64,000 nt of DNA. Origin: Lachnospiraceae bacterium (lineage in GTDB: Bacteria; Bacillota; Clostridia; Lachnospirales; Lachnospiraceae). The stretch lies in NCBI GenBank assembly GCA_024698145.1, contig JAILRO010000045.1:78740-142739 (forward strand), read 5' to 3'. This document shows positions 9,101 to 17,323 of this stretch, piece after piece. The notes beneath the pieces are model-generated. The model did not search any database. It was not told the origin of the DNA and saw only the letters and a list, made by a program, of their open reading frames with translations. Made by a program: the position numbers and the translations under genes. Every line of letters begins with the position of its first letter. Position 1 is the first letter of the stretch.

Positions 9101-11048
9101 ACGCAAGACTACTAATATGTTCAGCATGTTTGCGAATTGTTATGAATTAAAAATGCTTTTTGTTAGCAGATTTAAAACGGATAACCTGGAAAATATTTGT
9201 CAGATGTTTATGGGTTGCAGGAAGCTTAAAACAATTAATTTGAGCACTTTTGATTTGAGAAATGTTACCAATGCGGTAAGTATGATCTTGGAGTGTGACA
9301 GTTTGGAGAAACTCATGCTTCCGGAAACCATAGGATTAACCGGCCCGGATACGTCTAAAGATGTGCAGATAACATTGCCTGCAAAAAGTGGTTATAATTG
9401 GAAGGACCAGAAGGGAAATATATGTAGCAGTATAAGTGTCAGATACCCGGATGCAATGACATATACTCGTTCGTTGGTTAATGGTGATTCGGAAAGTAAA
9501 CCGGCTAGAATTATATATAGCGGAATAGATGGCGATTTGAATTGGTCGATAGATGAGAATGGTCTTTTGAAAGTATGGGGTGAGGGTAACTATGTGGGTT
9601 ACAGCATAGGATATCCGCAGTGGTGTAAATACAAAGATTACATCAAAAATGCAAAGATAAACGTAACTAATATTACATCTACAAGCCTTATGTTTTCCGG
9701 ATGTTCTGATTTGAAGTCAGTTGATTTAAATGGGTTGGATGCGAGTAAAGTAACGGATATGAGTTTTATGTTTTCAAAGTGCACAAATCTTGAAAGTCTG
9801 GATTTGAGCGGATTGGATACTCATAATGTAACTAATATGAGTGCAATGTTTTCTGAATGCAAAGCACTTAAGGACATAGATGTGAGTCGGTTTGATACGA
9901 GCAAAGTAACTGACATGAGTTTCATGTTTTGTACATGTACTGCATTAAAAACACTTGATTTAAAATGGCTTGACACGAGCAAGGTTACTAATATGTCAGC
10001 CATGTTTGAAGGCAGTAGCAACATGGAAATGTTGGATTTAAGTACATTTAAAACAAGTAATGTTAAAAACATGAGTGCGATGTTCTGTGCTTGCAAAAAA
10101 ATCAAAAGCATAAACACAGATGGATTCGATACATCAAATGTGACTAATATGTTCAGTTTATTTGCAAACTGTGCTGAATTGGAAAATGCTGATGTAAGTA
10201 TGTTTGATACAAAGAGTGTAGAAAATATTTGCCAGATGTTTATGGGCTGTAGAAACATTAAAATTATAGATATGAGTATGCTTGATTTGACAAGTGTAAA
10301 GAATGCTTCAAGTTTGATATACGAATGTGACAGCCTTGAGAAATTGATGCTTCCTCAAGTGACTGGAATTGATGACGTTGACACATCTAAAGATGTACAA
10401 GTTAACCTGCCGGCAAAATCAGGTTACAACTGGAAAGATCAGAATGGTAATGTTTGTACAAGAATAAGTGTACGAACCCCGAAAGCTATGACCTATACAA
10501 AAGAAGCTAACGCCAAAGCTGCCGATGTACCTATAACCAAAGAGGACAAAACCATAACACAAACAAAACAGCCTGTAGCAGAGCAAAAAGAAACGCAGCA
10601 AAAAGAAGCAGAGCAGACAAATGTGAATGTTGATAATGCAAACTATAAAGTTACTAGTGAGAAAAAACATACTGTAACATGGGTTTCCGTAGTAAAAGGC
10701 AATGCCACACAGATATCTGTGCCTGACACAATTATCATAAATGGTGAAAAATATAAAGTCACAAAGATTGCTGATAATGCATTTGCTGGGAACAACAAGC
10801 TTGCCAAGGTGAATATAAGCAAGAATGTCACTGATATAGGCGACAACGCATTTGCAGATTGTAAAAAATTAAAAAATGTGACAATTAGATCTTTGCAAAT
10901 CAAGAAAGTTGGCAAAAATGCATTTAGAAATATTCATAAGAAAGCGATCATTAAGGTGCCAAGAAAAAAATATAAGAAGTATAAGAAATTAATTACTTCG
11001 AAGGGTACAGGGTATAAAAAGACAATGAAAGTAAAAAAGATAAAATAA
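6153..11048 (+). CDS. Exported BspA-like surface protein with four DUF285 modules
   Basis: The 1631-residue protein begins with a signal peptide (MQRRDVFVF, a hydrophobic core, cleavage near SNA-ET). Four large modules start at about residues 41, 395, 780 and 1124. Each opens with a DGxLxWSIDExGLL strand motif and continues with about eight DUF285 repeats of the type FDTSKVTDMSxMFxxC. Modules 1 and 2 are followed by a HxWDxG...CxxCG linker with one CxxC pair. A Lys/Gln/Glu-rich low-complexity stretch (about 1450-1490) leads to a BspA LRR_5 segment (IADNAFAGNNKL, IGDNAFADCKKL) and a Lys-rich end. No LPXTG or membrane anchor is seen. DUF285/BspA proteins are surface adhesins; the ligand is unknown. 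GGAGGGG precedes the ATG. Confidence 0.9.
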   Translation: MQRRDVFVFLKSIILICGIFLICMAYTHSNAETFPITGKDGALDWSIDETGLLTISGTGNYNGAGTRYPAWKEYKEYITSAKVNVSGITSTSYMFANCSNMTSVDLTGLDTSNVTDMSLMFCECRGLETLNVSSFDTSKVTNMSFMFCACKGLTTLNLDRFDTNNVEDMSAMFEGDDNLETLDLSSFRTGKLKDMSAMFCACKKLKTLDISNFDTSDVTDMFSLFASCFELENVNITGLDTGNVEDISQLFMDCKMLQEIDLSGFNLTNVTKSTSMVQGCISLKKLILPAITSLTDVDTSNDVQIFLPSKTYFCWKDQNGNICTKVSVRHPQQMTYTRVVTDDHVHAWDDGVITTQPTDTSAGVKLHKCSKCGETMEEVLPALNNNSAEIIYSGIDGDLIWSIDEDGLLTVTGEGDYVRNNSKISPEWVSYSQYIKSAKIKVSNIQRADRFFISCSALETVDLSEFDTSSTISMSEMFMGCSSLELIDLSRFNTSKVTNMRSMFSGCKGLKAINVSGFDTSNVTDMGFIFMSCTGLSSIDVSGFNTSKATNISAMFEGCWRLESIDISDFDTSNVTDMSGMFCACKKLKTIDMTGIDTSKVTNMFSMFANCYQIENIDVSGFDTRSVKNICQLFMGCRNLKVIDMSNFNLNNVNDAMSMVLECDGLEKLILPATAGIENADTSEDTQIKLPQKSGYVWKDNGGNECITISVRRPEAVTYTRVSVNQHDHLWDEGTITVKPTKTTTGIKTFTCSVCGEKKEEILPVDTNAEESTTNILYSGIDGDLEWSIDENGLLLVTGNGNYIGYSLGYPEWCKYKEYITSANIRVTGVTSTAYMFAGCSHMTSIDLSGLDTGNVTNMRYMFSKCSGLKALDVSNFDTSKVTDMRTMFCECRGLKTLDVTGFNTGKVTDMSFMFCACTGLTSIDLSGFDTSKVTDMSAMFEGSENLEKLDLSAFDTKNVEDMSAMFCACKNLETVDVSSFDTRKTTNMFSMFANCYELKMLFVSRFKTDNLENICQMFMGCRKLKTINLSTFDLRNVTNAVSMILECDSLEKLMLPETIGLTGPDTSKDVQITLPAKSGYNWKDQKGNICSSISVRYPDAMTYTRSLVNGDSESKPARIIYSGIDGDLNWSIDENGLLKVWGEGNYVGYSIGYPQWCKYKDYIKNAKINVTNITSTSLMFSGCSDLKSVDLNGLDASKVTDMSFMFSKCTNLESLDLSGLDTHNVTNMSAMFSECKALKDIDVSRFDTSKVTDMSFMFCTCTALKTLDLKWLDTSKVTNMSAMFEGSSNMEMLDLSTFKTSNVKNMSAMFCACKKIKSINTDGFDTSNVTNMFSLFANCAELENADVSMFDTKSVENICQMFMGCRNIKIIDMSMLDLTSVKNASSLIYECDSLEKLMLPQVTGIDDVDTSKDVQVNLPAKSGYNWKDQNGNVCTRISVRTPKAMTYTKEANAKAADVPITKEDKTITQTKQPVAEQKETQQKEAEQTNVNVDNANYKVTSEKKHTVTWVSVVKGNATQISVPDTIIINGEKYKVTKIADNAFAGNNKLAKVNISKNVTDIGDNAFADCKKLKNVTIRSLQIKKVGKNAFRNIHKKAIIKVPRKKYKKYKKLITSKGTGYKKTMKVKKIK
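6270..7175 (+). repeat. DUF285 module 1 of the surface protein
   Basis: First of four large in-frame repeats, beginning with the codons for DGALDWSIDETGLL and containing the tandem FDTSxVTDMSxMF units. It ends with the SVRHPQQMTYTR segment that also closes modules 2 to 4. Confidence 0.8.
7180..7300 (+). repeat. CxxC linker copy 1
   Basis: Encodes a short HAWDDGVIT...CSKCGETMEEVLP domain. It recurs after module 2 as HLWDEGTIT...CSVCGEKKEEILP but is missing after modules 3 and 4. One CxxC pair per copy suggests a metal or disulfide site shared between copies or chains. Confidence 0.7.
7330..8325 (+). repeat. DUF285 module 2 of the surface protein
   Basis: Second large repeat, opening with IDGDLIWSIDEDGLL. 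It is the most divergent at its start (RADRFFISCSAL replaces the TSTxYMFAxC opening of the others) and is followed by the second CxxC linker. Confidence 0.8.
8331..8450 (+). repeat. CxxC linker copy 2
   Basis: Encodes HDHLWDEGTITVKPT...CSVCGEKKEEILP, a diverged copy of the linker after module 1. Confidence 0.7.
8489..9470 (+). repeat. DUF285 module 3 of the surface protein
   Basis: Third large repeat (IDGDLEWSIDENGLL start). It is followed directly by module 4 through a short Gly/Ser linker with no CxxC domain. Confidence 0.8.
9519..10500 (+). repeat. DUF285 module 4 of the surface protein
   Basis: Fourth large repeat (IDGDLNWSIDENGLL start). At the DNA level it is visibly closest to module 3: both share GGTTACAGC and TATCC near their starts, which points to a recent duplication or gene conversion between 3 and 4. 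Confidence 0.75.
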
Positions 11049-11059
11049 AGGGGTTAATC

Positions 11060-11486
11060 ATGAAAAGTATTGCAGTAATTACCGCCAGAGGTGGAAGCAA
11101 GAGAATACCGAAGAAGAACATCAAGGATTTTTGCGGTAAGCCGATTATTGCTTATTCGATAGAAGCGGCACTTAAATCCGGAATGTTTGATGAGGTAATG
11201 GTATCGACTGACAGTGAAGAGATTGCGGAGCTTGCAAAGAAATACGGCGCGTCGGTTCCCGGAGAATGCACCCAAACGTTCACAGGATTTGGAGCCTATA
11301 TATCATGATTGTGGACAGTTCTATGTTATGAGACCGGAGAATGTATTGAATCCAAAAAGTAATGCCAAAACAGTTCCAATAATAGTGTCTGAACTTGAAG
11401 TGCAGGATATTGATAACGAGACGGATTGGAAGCTTGCAGAGATAAAATATAAAATGATGATTGGAGAAGATGCGACACATGAATAA
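11060..11486 (+). pseudogene. pseF: Pseudaminate cytidylyltransferase pseF, internal deletion with frameshift
   Basis: The N-terminal part (MKSIAVITARGGSKRIPKKN, about 68 codons to YGASVP) is a clean CMP-sugar synthetase start with the CTP-binding ARGGSKRIPxKN motif. The matching C-terminal part (FPENAPKRSQDLEPIYHDC ... IDNETDWKLAEI) follows in a different frame. By family length (about 230 residues) roughly 90-110 codons, including the central substrate site, are gone. The junction is at about 11254-11260, where GTTCC fits both sides, so deletion between short direct repeats is plausible. The old stop at 11484-11486 still overlaps the pseI start. It follows the surface-protein gene by 11 bases with AAAGGGG as ribosome site. 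It should be non-functional unless this is an assembly collapse. Confidence 0.85.
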
Positions 11487-12528
11487 GGAAATAACAATTG
11501 ACGGCAAAGTTATAAGTGAAGATTCGCCAACTTATATAATAGCGGAAATGTCGGCTAATCATTTAATGAGTTTTGACCGTGCAAAAGAAATCATATACCG
11601 TCTTAAGGATTCGGGAACAGATGCCGTAAAGTTACAGACTTATACTGCTGATACAATAACGATAGACAGCGACAGGGAAGAGTTTCAGATTCATGGCGGA
11701 TTATGGGACGGTTATAATCTGTATTCCTTATACAAGGAAGCATATACACCTTGGGAGTGGCAGAAAGAGCTTATGGAGTATGCAAACAGCTTAGGACTTG
11801 CCTGTTTTTCTTCTCCGTTTGATCATTCGGCGGTTGATTTTATGGAAGAGATAGGAATGCCGGCATATAAGGTTGCTTCATATGAGATATTTGATATTCC
11901 GATGATAAGAAAGATTGCAAGAACAGGAAAACCGATTATCTTTTCAACCGGTATAGCGCATATGGAAGATGTTGAGAGGGCACTTCATGTATGTAAAGAG
12001 GAAGGTAATGAGAATGTTGCATTATTAAAATGTACATCCGCTTATCCATGTCCTTATGAAGATATGAATATTAAGGCTATTCCTTTGATGAAAGATACAT
12101 ACGATTGTATAGTCGGTCTTTCAGACCATACTTTTGGAAGTGAGGTTGCATTAGGCGCGGTTGCTCTTGGTGCTCAAATTGTTGAGAAACATGTTACGTT
12201 AAAACGTGCAGATGGCGGACCGGACGGTGGTTTTTCTATGGAAATGGAAGAGTTCATTGATATGGTAAGACAGATTCGTAATCTTGAGAAAGCACTTGGC
12301 AAGGGGACGTTTGAACTTACGCAAAAACAGGAAAATGAGAGAGGAGCCGGACGTTCACTTTACGTTGTTGCAGATGTCAAAGCTGGAGAGGTATTCACAG
12401 AAGACAATGTGCGCTCAATAAGACCGGGGCGAGGAATGCATCCGATGTACTATGATGATATTCTTGGAAAGAAGGCAAGAAAAGACTTGAAAAAAGGTGA
12501 GCCGTTGTCATGGAACGTGATAGAATAG
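11479..12528 (+). CDS. pseI: Pseudaminic acid synthase
   Basis: This NeuB-family enzyme condenses phosphoenolpyruvate with 6-deoxy-2,4-diacetamido-altrose to form pseudaminic acid. The opening IIAEMSANH is the PseI version; sialic acid synthases usually read AEIGxNHNG. The barrel continues with LKCTSAYPCPYED and GLSDHTFG, and metal-binding His in EKHVTLKRADGGPDGGFS. A C-terminal SAF/antifreeze domain follows (GRSLYVVADVKAGE ... GRGMHP). I chose the ATG at 11479, which overlaps the pseF stop by 8 bases with GGAG about 12 bases upstream. ATG 11470 and TTG 11461 are in-frame alternatives. The product is about 349 residues, normal for the family. Confidence 0.9.
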   Translation: MNKEITIDGKVISEDSPTYIIAEMSANHLMSFDRAKEIIYRLKDSGTDAVKLQTYTADTITIDSDREEFQIHGGLWDGYNLYSLYKEAYTPWEWQKELMEYANSLGLACFSSPFDHSAVDFMEEIGMPAYKVASYEIFDIPMIRKIARTGKPIIFSTGIAHMEDVERALHVCKEEGNENVALLKCTSAYPCPYEDMNIKAIPLMKDTYDCIVGLSDHTFGSEVALGAVALGAQIVEKHVTLKRADGGPDGGFSMEMEEFIDMVRQIRNLEKALGKGTFELTQKQENERGAGRSLYVVADVKAGEVFTEDNVRSIRPGRGMHPMYYDDILGKKARKDLKKGEPLSWNVIE

Positions 12529-12577
12529 CGGTATTTGAAAAAAGGTAGAACAACTTGGATTTTATAAGGAGTAAAAT

Positions 12578-13717
12578 ATGTATATACCATACGGACGACA
12601 ATCTATAGATGAAGATGATATACAGGCAGTGGTTGACGTGCTTCGCTCTGATTATCTTACGACGGGACCGAAGGTTGCAGAGTTTGAAAAGAGTGTGGCG
12701 GATTATGTAGGGGCAAAGTACGCAGTTGCGGTATCTAACGGAACAGCTGCATTACATATCGCATGCCTTGCAGCGGGAGTTGGCGAGGGTGATGAGGTAA
12801 TAACGTCACCGATAACATTTGCTGCGTCGGCCAATTGTGCACTCTATTGTGGCGGCAAGCCTGTGTTTGCGGATATCAAAAAAGATACCTATAACATAGA
12901 TCCGGAGGATATTGAAAGGAAGATTACAAACAAAACAAAGGCAATCGTTGCCGTGCACTACACGGGGCAACCATGCGAAATGAATGCGATACATGAGATT
13001 GCGAAGAAGCATAACCTCATTGTTATAGAGGATGGAGCTCAGGTTATAAGTGGAGAATATAAAGGCAGGAAGGTTGGCACGTTGTCAGACATGACAACTT
13101 TTAGTTTTCATCCGGTAAAACCTGTGACAACCGGAGAGGGTGGAATGGTTACGACCAACAGTGAAGAGCTCTATGAGAAGCTGAAGCTTTACCATACTCA
13201 TGGAATAACAAGAGAAGAGAAATTTCTTGAGAATAATTCTTTGCCTGTAAATGACGGAGCTTGGTACTACGAGCAGTTGGAACTTGGATATAATTACAGA
13301 ATTACCGACATACAGTGTGCACTTGGTATCTCTCAAATGAGAAAACTTGATAAGTTCGCTGCACATAGAAGAGAACTTGCAGCACTTTATGATGAGTTGC
13401 TTGCGGATTGCAAGAATATTATAACACCGTATCAGCATCCGGATTGTCTGTCGAGCTATCATTTATACATGATACAAGTGCCCGCGGATAGGAGAAAAGA
13501 AATCTTTGATAAGTTAAGGGCAGCGGGAGTAGGAGTTAATGTTCACTACATTCCGGTGTACAAGCTTCCTTATTATCAGAAACATGGATATGAGAATGTT
13601 TGCTGTCCTAATGCAGAGGAGTTCTACAGCCGTGCTATTACGTTACCGTTATATGCGGATATGACAAAAGAGCAGGTTGAGTACGTTGCGAAGGTTACAA
13701 AAGAAATCTGTGAATAG
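12578..13717 (+). CDS. pseC: UDP-4-amino-4,6-dideoxy-N-acetylaltrosamine transaminase
   Basis: This PLP-dependent DegT/DnrJ aminotransferase performs the second step of pseudaminic acid synthesis. The 379-residue product has VSNGTAALHIACLAAG (PLP phosphate site), SPITFAASANCALYCGG, and the internal-aldimine lysine in SFHPVKPVTTGEGG (Lys181), the signature form of PseC. The usual DAAHAxGS before it reads DGAQVISGEYKG, a small deviation at the residues stacking the cofactor. TAAGGAG lies 8-9 bases before the ATG. It sits between pseI and pseG. The first-step dehydratase pseB and the acetyltransferase pseH are not in this window. Confidence 0.92.
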   Translation: MYIPYGRQSIDEDDIQAVVDVLRSDYLTTGPKVAEFEKSVADYVGAKYAVAVSNGTAALHIACLAAGVGEGDEVITSPITFAASANCALYCGGKPVFADIKKDTYNIDPEDIERKITNKTKAIVAVHYTGQPCEMNAIHEIAKKHNLIVIEDGAQVISGEYKGRKVGTLSDMTTFSFHPVKPVTTGEGGMVTTNSEELYEKLKLYHTHGITREEKFLENNSLPVNDGAWYYEQLELGYNYRITDIQCALGISQMRKLDKFAAHRRELAALYDELLADCKNIITPYQHPDCLSSYHLYMIQVPADRRKEIFDKLRAAGVGVNVHYIPVYKLPYYQKHGYENVCCPNAEEFYSRAITLPLYADMTKEQVEYVAKVTKEICE

Positions 13718-13783
13718 AATAATGATGAACAATGCTATATTTATGGAGATTACAATAACAATTTAAGTAAGGAGAAGGTTGTA

Positions 13784-14854
13784 TTGGGTATGGGTGTAGA
13801 TGTCAAATCAGATAAAACAATATATTTTCGTGTTGATGGCAACGATATAATTGCAACGGGGCATGTTATGCGTTGCATGTCTATTGCTGCGCAGGTCAAA
13901 AAGCTTGGCATGAATGCTGTTTTTGTAACAGCGGACGATTTCCCAAGGGAGCTTATCGAAAGTAATGGCTTTTCGGTTGATGTGATTGGAACGGTTTGGA
14001 ATGACCTTGAAAAAGAGACAGAAGTGCTATGTGGATATGTGACTTCTCACAACGTTGAAGTTCTTGTTATAGACAGTTACTATGTGACACAGGACTATCT
14101 TGAAAGGTTATCAGCAATCACGAAGATAGTTTATGTGGACGATCTTTTTAAGTTTGCATATCCGGTTCATACAGTGCTTAATCACAGTGTATTTGCGAAC
14201 GATGATGGATACAGAGAACTGTACATAGGAGAAAATGTTCCAAACCTTTTGGTTGGAGGAGAATATATTCCTTTGCGAGAGGAGTTTTCGGACATCAACA
14301 GGAAAGTGTCACCGGAAGTTAAGAACGTTTTGATAACGACAGGTGGTACGGATATATTAAATGTTGCCGGGAATATACTTAAAGCGGTGGATGGTAATGA
14401 GCAACTTATGTCGTGTGTATTCCACGTCATAGTTGGATGTTTTAATAATAATAAAGACAAGTTACGTAGCATTGCTGAACGCTCTGGGGAACATATCATA
14501 CTGCACGAAAATGTTAATGATATGTCATATTGGATGGTTGCTTGCGATGCAGCAATATCGGCTTCCGGTTCGACTTTATATGAGTTGTGTGCGTGTGGAA
14601 CACCGACAATATGCGTAGAAGTTGCAGATAACCAGAAAGGTGCAGATAACTGGGAAAAGGGCGGCTACATGCTTTATGCCGGAAATGCTGCTAATAATAT
14701 GGATGAATGCGTGAAAGAATGCATTGACAAACTGATATTATATAATAATAATTTTGAGAAACGAGAGCAGATGTCTATTAAAATGCGAGAACTCGTTGAC
14801 GGTAAAGGCGCAGAGAGAGTTGCTATGTATATAGCCGATATGATTAACGTGTAG
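13784..14854 (+). CDS. pseG: UDP-2,4-diacetamido-2,4,6-trideoxy-L-altropyranose hydrolase
   Basis: PseG removes UDP to release the hexose used by PseI. The protein is GT-B-like and related to MurG. FRVDGNDIIATGHVMRCMSIA near the N-terminus holds the catalytic-loop GHVMRC signature. ITTGGTDI and the nucleotide-binding ISASGSTLYELCACGTPTI near residues 265-285 complete the fold. The TTG at 13784 is 9 bases after GGAG and has better spacing than the ATG at 13790; either gives about 355 residues. It is the last gene of the pseudaminate operon and is followed by a convergent gene on the minus strand with a shared hairpin. Confidence 0.9.
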   Translation: MGMGVDVKSDKTIYFRVDGNDIIATGHVMRCMSIAAQVKKLGMNAVFVTADDFPRELIESNGFSVDVIGTVWNDLEKETEVLCGYVTSHNVEVLVIDSYYVTQDYLERLSAITKIVYVDDLFKFAYPVHTVLNHSVFANDDGYRELYIGENVPNLLVGGEYIPLREEFSDINRKVSPEVKNVLITTGGTDILNVAGNILKAVDGNEQLMSCVFHVIVGCFNNNKDKLRSIAERSGEHIILHENVNDMSYWMVACDAAISASGSTLYELCACGTPTICVEVADNQKGADNWEKGGYMLYAGNAANNMDECVKECIDKLILYNNNFEKREQMSIKMRELVDGKGAERVAMYIADMINV

Positions 14855-14880
14855 ATAGGCAATAATTGAATAATGAAAGA

Positions 14881-14911
14881 GAAATGGCAAGGTTTAAACC
14901 CTTGCCATTTC
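14881..14911. terminator. Hairpin terminator between convergent pseG and glycosyltransferase genes
   Basis: A perfect 12-bp stem (GAAATGGCAAGG / CCTTGCCATTTC) has a 7-base loop that contains the stop codon of the minus-strand gene. T-richness on either side is modest, so it may act as a bidirectional terminator or protect the 3' end. Confidence 0.6.
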
Positions 14912-17227
14912 CAATATCTTTTGAAGTTTTATCTTGTAACTGTGCTCATTCTTGACTTTTTCCTGTCCGTTTCTTGCAATTTCTTCGCGCTCGTCATCAT
15001 GTTCAAGATAGTATGCAATCTTATTAAGCAGATCCTCCTGGCTTTCATATACTTCAAGGTCTCTTCCAATCTCAAAGTATTCGGGTATTTCTGCCTGATA
15101 GTTGGTAAGAAGAAATCCGCCTGCACCCATTGTATCAAACATACGAAGCGGCATGCCTGTTCTTATCGGACGATTAGTCATACTTAAATTAATCTTACTG
15201 CATTTAAAAATCTTAGGCATCATCGTGACAGAATCGGCGCCACCTCTGACATTTGCCTTTGGAAATCGCTTTGTATCACTTAAGGTCCACAAGTCGAGTT
15301 TGAAGTGCTCGGATATATTCTTAAGCGTCATGAAGCGCTCCTGCTCTGTGCATTTGTATCCAACATAGGTGTCTGCTATAATTGCTCTGTCATCTTCCGT
15401 GTAGTCCTCGCCAAGCGGATACCAGCCGACTTCTTTCTTGAACTGCTTTACGAAATCATCAGTCATCGCATCCTCTAGGAAATTGTATCCATACACGTTA
15501 AGCTGGGCGGCTATAAGACCGTCGACGTAGCCCCTGGTAAAGTCTGATAAGTCGCTTACTATATCGTTATAGCGACATTTTTCTTCGTATGTTGAGCCGA
15601 TAAATGATATATCACAATCATAATTCTTATGGTCCTCGGCTGTAAGCTCAAAAGAATTCCAGGCCTCGTAGTCGCATGCAAGCGGCATGTAATAAATATT
15701 GTTCGGGTTCTTTGGAAGGAACTTATTATACTGACTTCTATCAAACATAAATATCCTATTAAAAGGAAGTTCTATTGTATTTGAGAAGAGTTCAAAGTCT
15801 GGATTATCTACTGTCCAACATACATAAGGGACTTTCATCACATTACAGCATCTTGATACGATAGGAATGAAATTAACGGTGAAAACACAGTCGTATTTTT
15901 TCTGTTGCATTTTATCGGCAAGAGCCTTTAAGTATTCCTGGTCGTAATCATAACTTGTGAAGGTTCTTGTCATATAATCCACATCATAATGAAGATATTT
16001 AAATGCGTTTTCTATTCCGTCTTCACATATTGAACCACGCTTGCAGAAAAGAATCTTATATACTCGATCAGATTCATTTTTTTCTTGTTCCTTCTTCGAA
16101 GACTCCTTTTTCTTTGGCGGAAGCTTGTCGAATTTAATTAGTAACTCATCACGAAGTTCCTCAAGTACATCTTTGGATAATTCGTAATCCAGGAAATTAA
16201 GCATGAGATTATCGAATGCATTGCTTTCCCAAAGCCTGAAAGGATTGCTCTTGAAATCAGGAACTTCTGATAATATAGTTTCTCTCATCTTAAGGTAGCA
16301 GTCGTATGATCTGTCCGGGAATTCCTGAAATACTTCCCACAACATATATACATAATATTTTTCAAGGAACATCCATTCAATGCAGTCTTTCGTTGTAATC
16401 GAAGTTAAATCTTTTTGCGAAGTCTTTTCGCCATCTTCTGTAGCCTTATTATCACTGTTAATGCCGGTGTTGTCATCAAACAGTCCACGTTCTCTACAAG
16501 TCTGTAAAAATCCAAGAGCAATGGTCATCTTATCAAACTGATATTCCTGACTCTTTCTTTGTACCGTTCCTTCTGGATTGATGAAGTAGTGATATAATTC
16601 CTCGTCTATTCTGTAATATGATTTTGCGTACAAAAATGCAAGATAACAGAAGAAGATATCTTCGTATCTTATTTGCTCAGGGCAGAATATATCGTTATCG
16701 ACAAGAAATGATTTTTTAAATACTTTGCTCCAAAGAGCTGTAATACCAATCTGGTCTCCAATAAACTTTGCACGAACTTCCGGTTTTGTAAGGTCTAAGT
16801 AACCGTTATCCCCTAGTTTTTTCACGGATGTATGATGCTTCTCATCCCTTGAAAGAGCCCAACGACATTCCACGAAATCACAATCATATTTTGTGATGGC
16901 ATCAACCATTTTCTCGAACATGGTTACATCTACCCAATCATCAGAGTCTACGTAGCCGATATATGGTGCGGAAGCATATTCAAGAGCAACATTTCTTGCA
17001 GTGCCCTGACGTCTGTTTTCCGTAAAATTAATTACAATAATATTATCAGGATACAATTGCTCTAATTCGTTAAGCTTTGCTAATGTGTTGTCCGTAGAGG
17101 CATCATTTACAAATATAAGCTCCATATTCTCAAAACCGATGGTTTGTTTTTTCAAACTGTTAAAACAGCGGTCAAGATATTGTTCCACGTTATAGCATGG
17201 AAGAATTATACTTATCTTCTTCTCCAT
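14894..17227 (-). CDS. GT2-CgeB double glycosyltransferase
   Basis: The 777-residue protein joins two glycosyltransferase units. Residues 1 to about 250 are a GT-A family 2 domain: IILPCYNVEQYLDRC, IFVNDASTDNT, QGTARNVALEYA and the metal site DSDDW. A helical middle and a Lys/Glu-rich linker (about 385-400) follow. From about 405 to the end is a DUF3880/CgeB GT-B unit (CWTVDNPDFELF, YMPLACDYE, GMPLRMFDTMGAGGFLLTN). I use the ATG at 17227 because AAAGGGG lies 6-7 bases before it. It is a paralogue, in its second half, of the protein at 1878-3047. Its place next to the pse genes makes it a candidate pseudaminate or glycan transferase for flagellin or the surface (inference). Confidence 0.85.
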   Translation of the reverse strand: MEKKISIILPCYNVEQYLDRCFNSLKKQTIGFENMELIFVNDASTDNTLAKLNELEQLYPDNIIVINFTENRRQGTARNVALEYASAPYIGYVDSDDWVDVTMFEKMVDAITKYDCDFVECRWALSRDEKHHTSVKKLGDNGYLDLTKPEVRAKFIGDQIGITALWSKVFKKSFLVDNDIFCPEQIRYEDIFFCYLAFLYAKSYYRIDEELYHYFINPEGTVQRKSQEYQFDKMTIALGFLQTCRERGLFDDNTGINSDNKATEDGEKTSQKDLTSITTKDCIEWMFLEKYYVYMLWEVFQEFPDRSYDCYLKMRETILSEVPDFKSNPFRLWESNAFDNLMLNFLDYELSKDVLEELRDELLIKFDKLPPKKKESSKKEQEKNESDRVYKILFCKRGSICEDGIENAFKYLHYDVDYMTRTFTSYDYDQEYLKALADKMQQKKYDCVFTVNFIPIVSRCCNVMKVPYVCWTVDNPDFELFSNTIELPFNRIFMFDRSQYNKFLPKNPNNIYYMPLACDYEAWNSFELTAEDHKNYDCDISFIGSTYEEKCRYNDIVSDLSDFTRGYVDGLIAAQLNVYGYNFLEDAMTDDFVKQFKKEVGWYPLGEDYTEDDRAIIADTYVGYKCTEQERFMTLKNISEHFKLDLWTLSDTKRFPKANVRGGADSVTMMPKIFKCSKINLSMTNRPIRTGMPLRMFDTMGAGGFLLTNYQAEIPEYFEIGRDLEVYESQEDLLNKIAYYLEHDDEREEIARNGQEKVKNEHSYKIKLQKILEMARV

Positions 17228-17323
17228 AATAATCCCCTTTTTTCTGCTATTGTCGACTTCGAAATTATATAAACAGTATATCAGAAAATGCACCGCAAAT
17301 AAAATAAAAATTGTAAATTCAAT

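Noticed and set aside
6153..11048. DUF285 DNA repeats as a CRISPR array or tandem satellite
   Set aside because: The repeats are in frame, diverged and protein-coding; no unique spacers of constant length.
11214..11486. Separate small protein of 90 residues
   Set aside because: Its second half is the C-terminal part of pseF and its first half is an out-of-frame reading of the pseF N-terminus. It is part of the broken gene.
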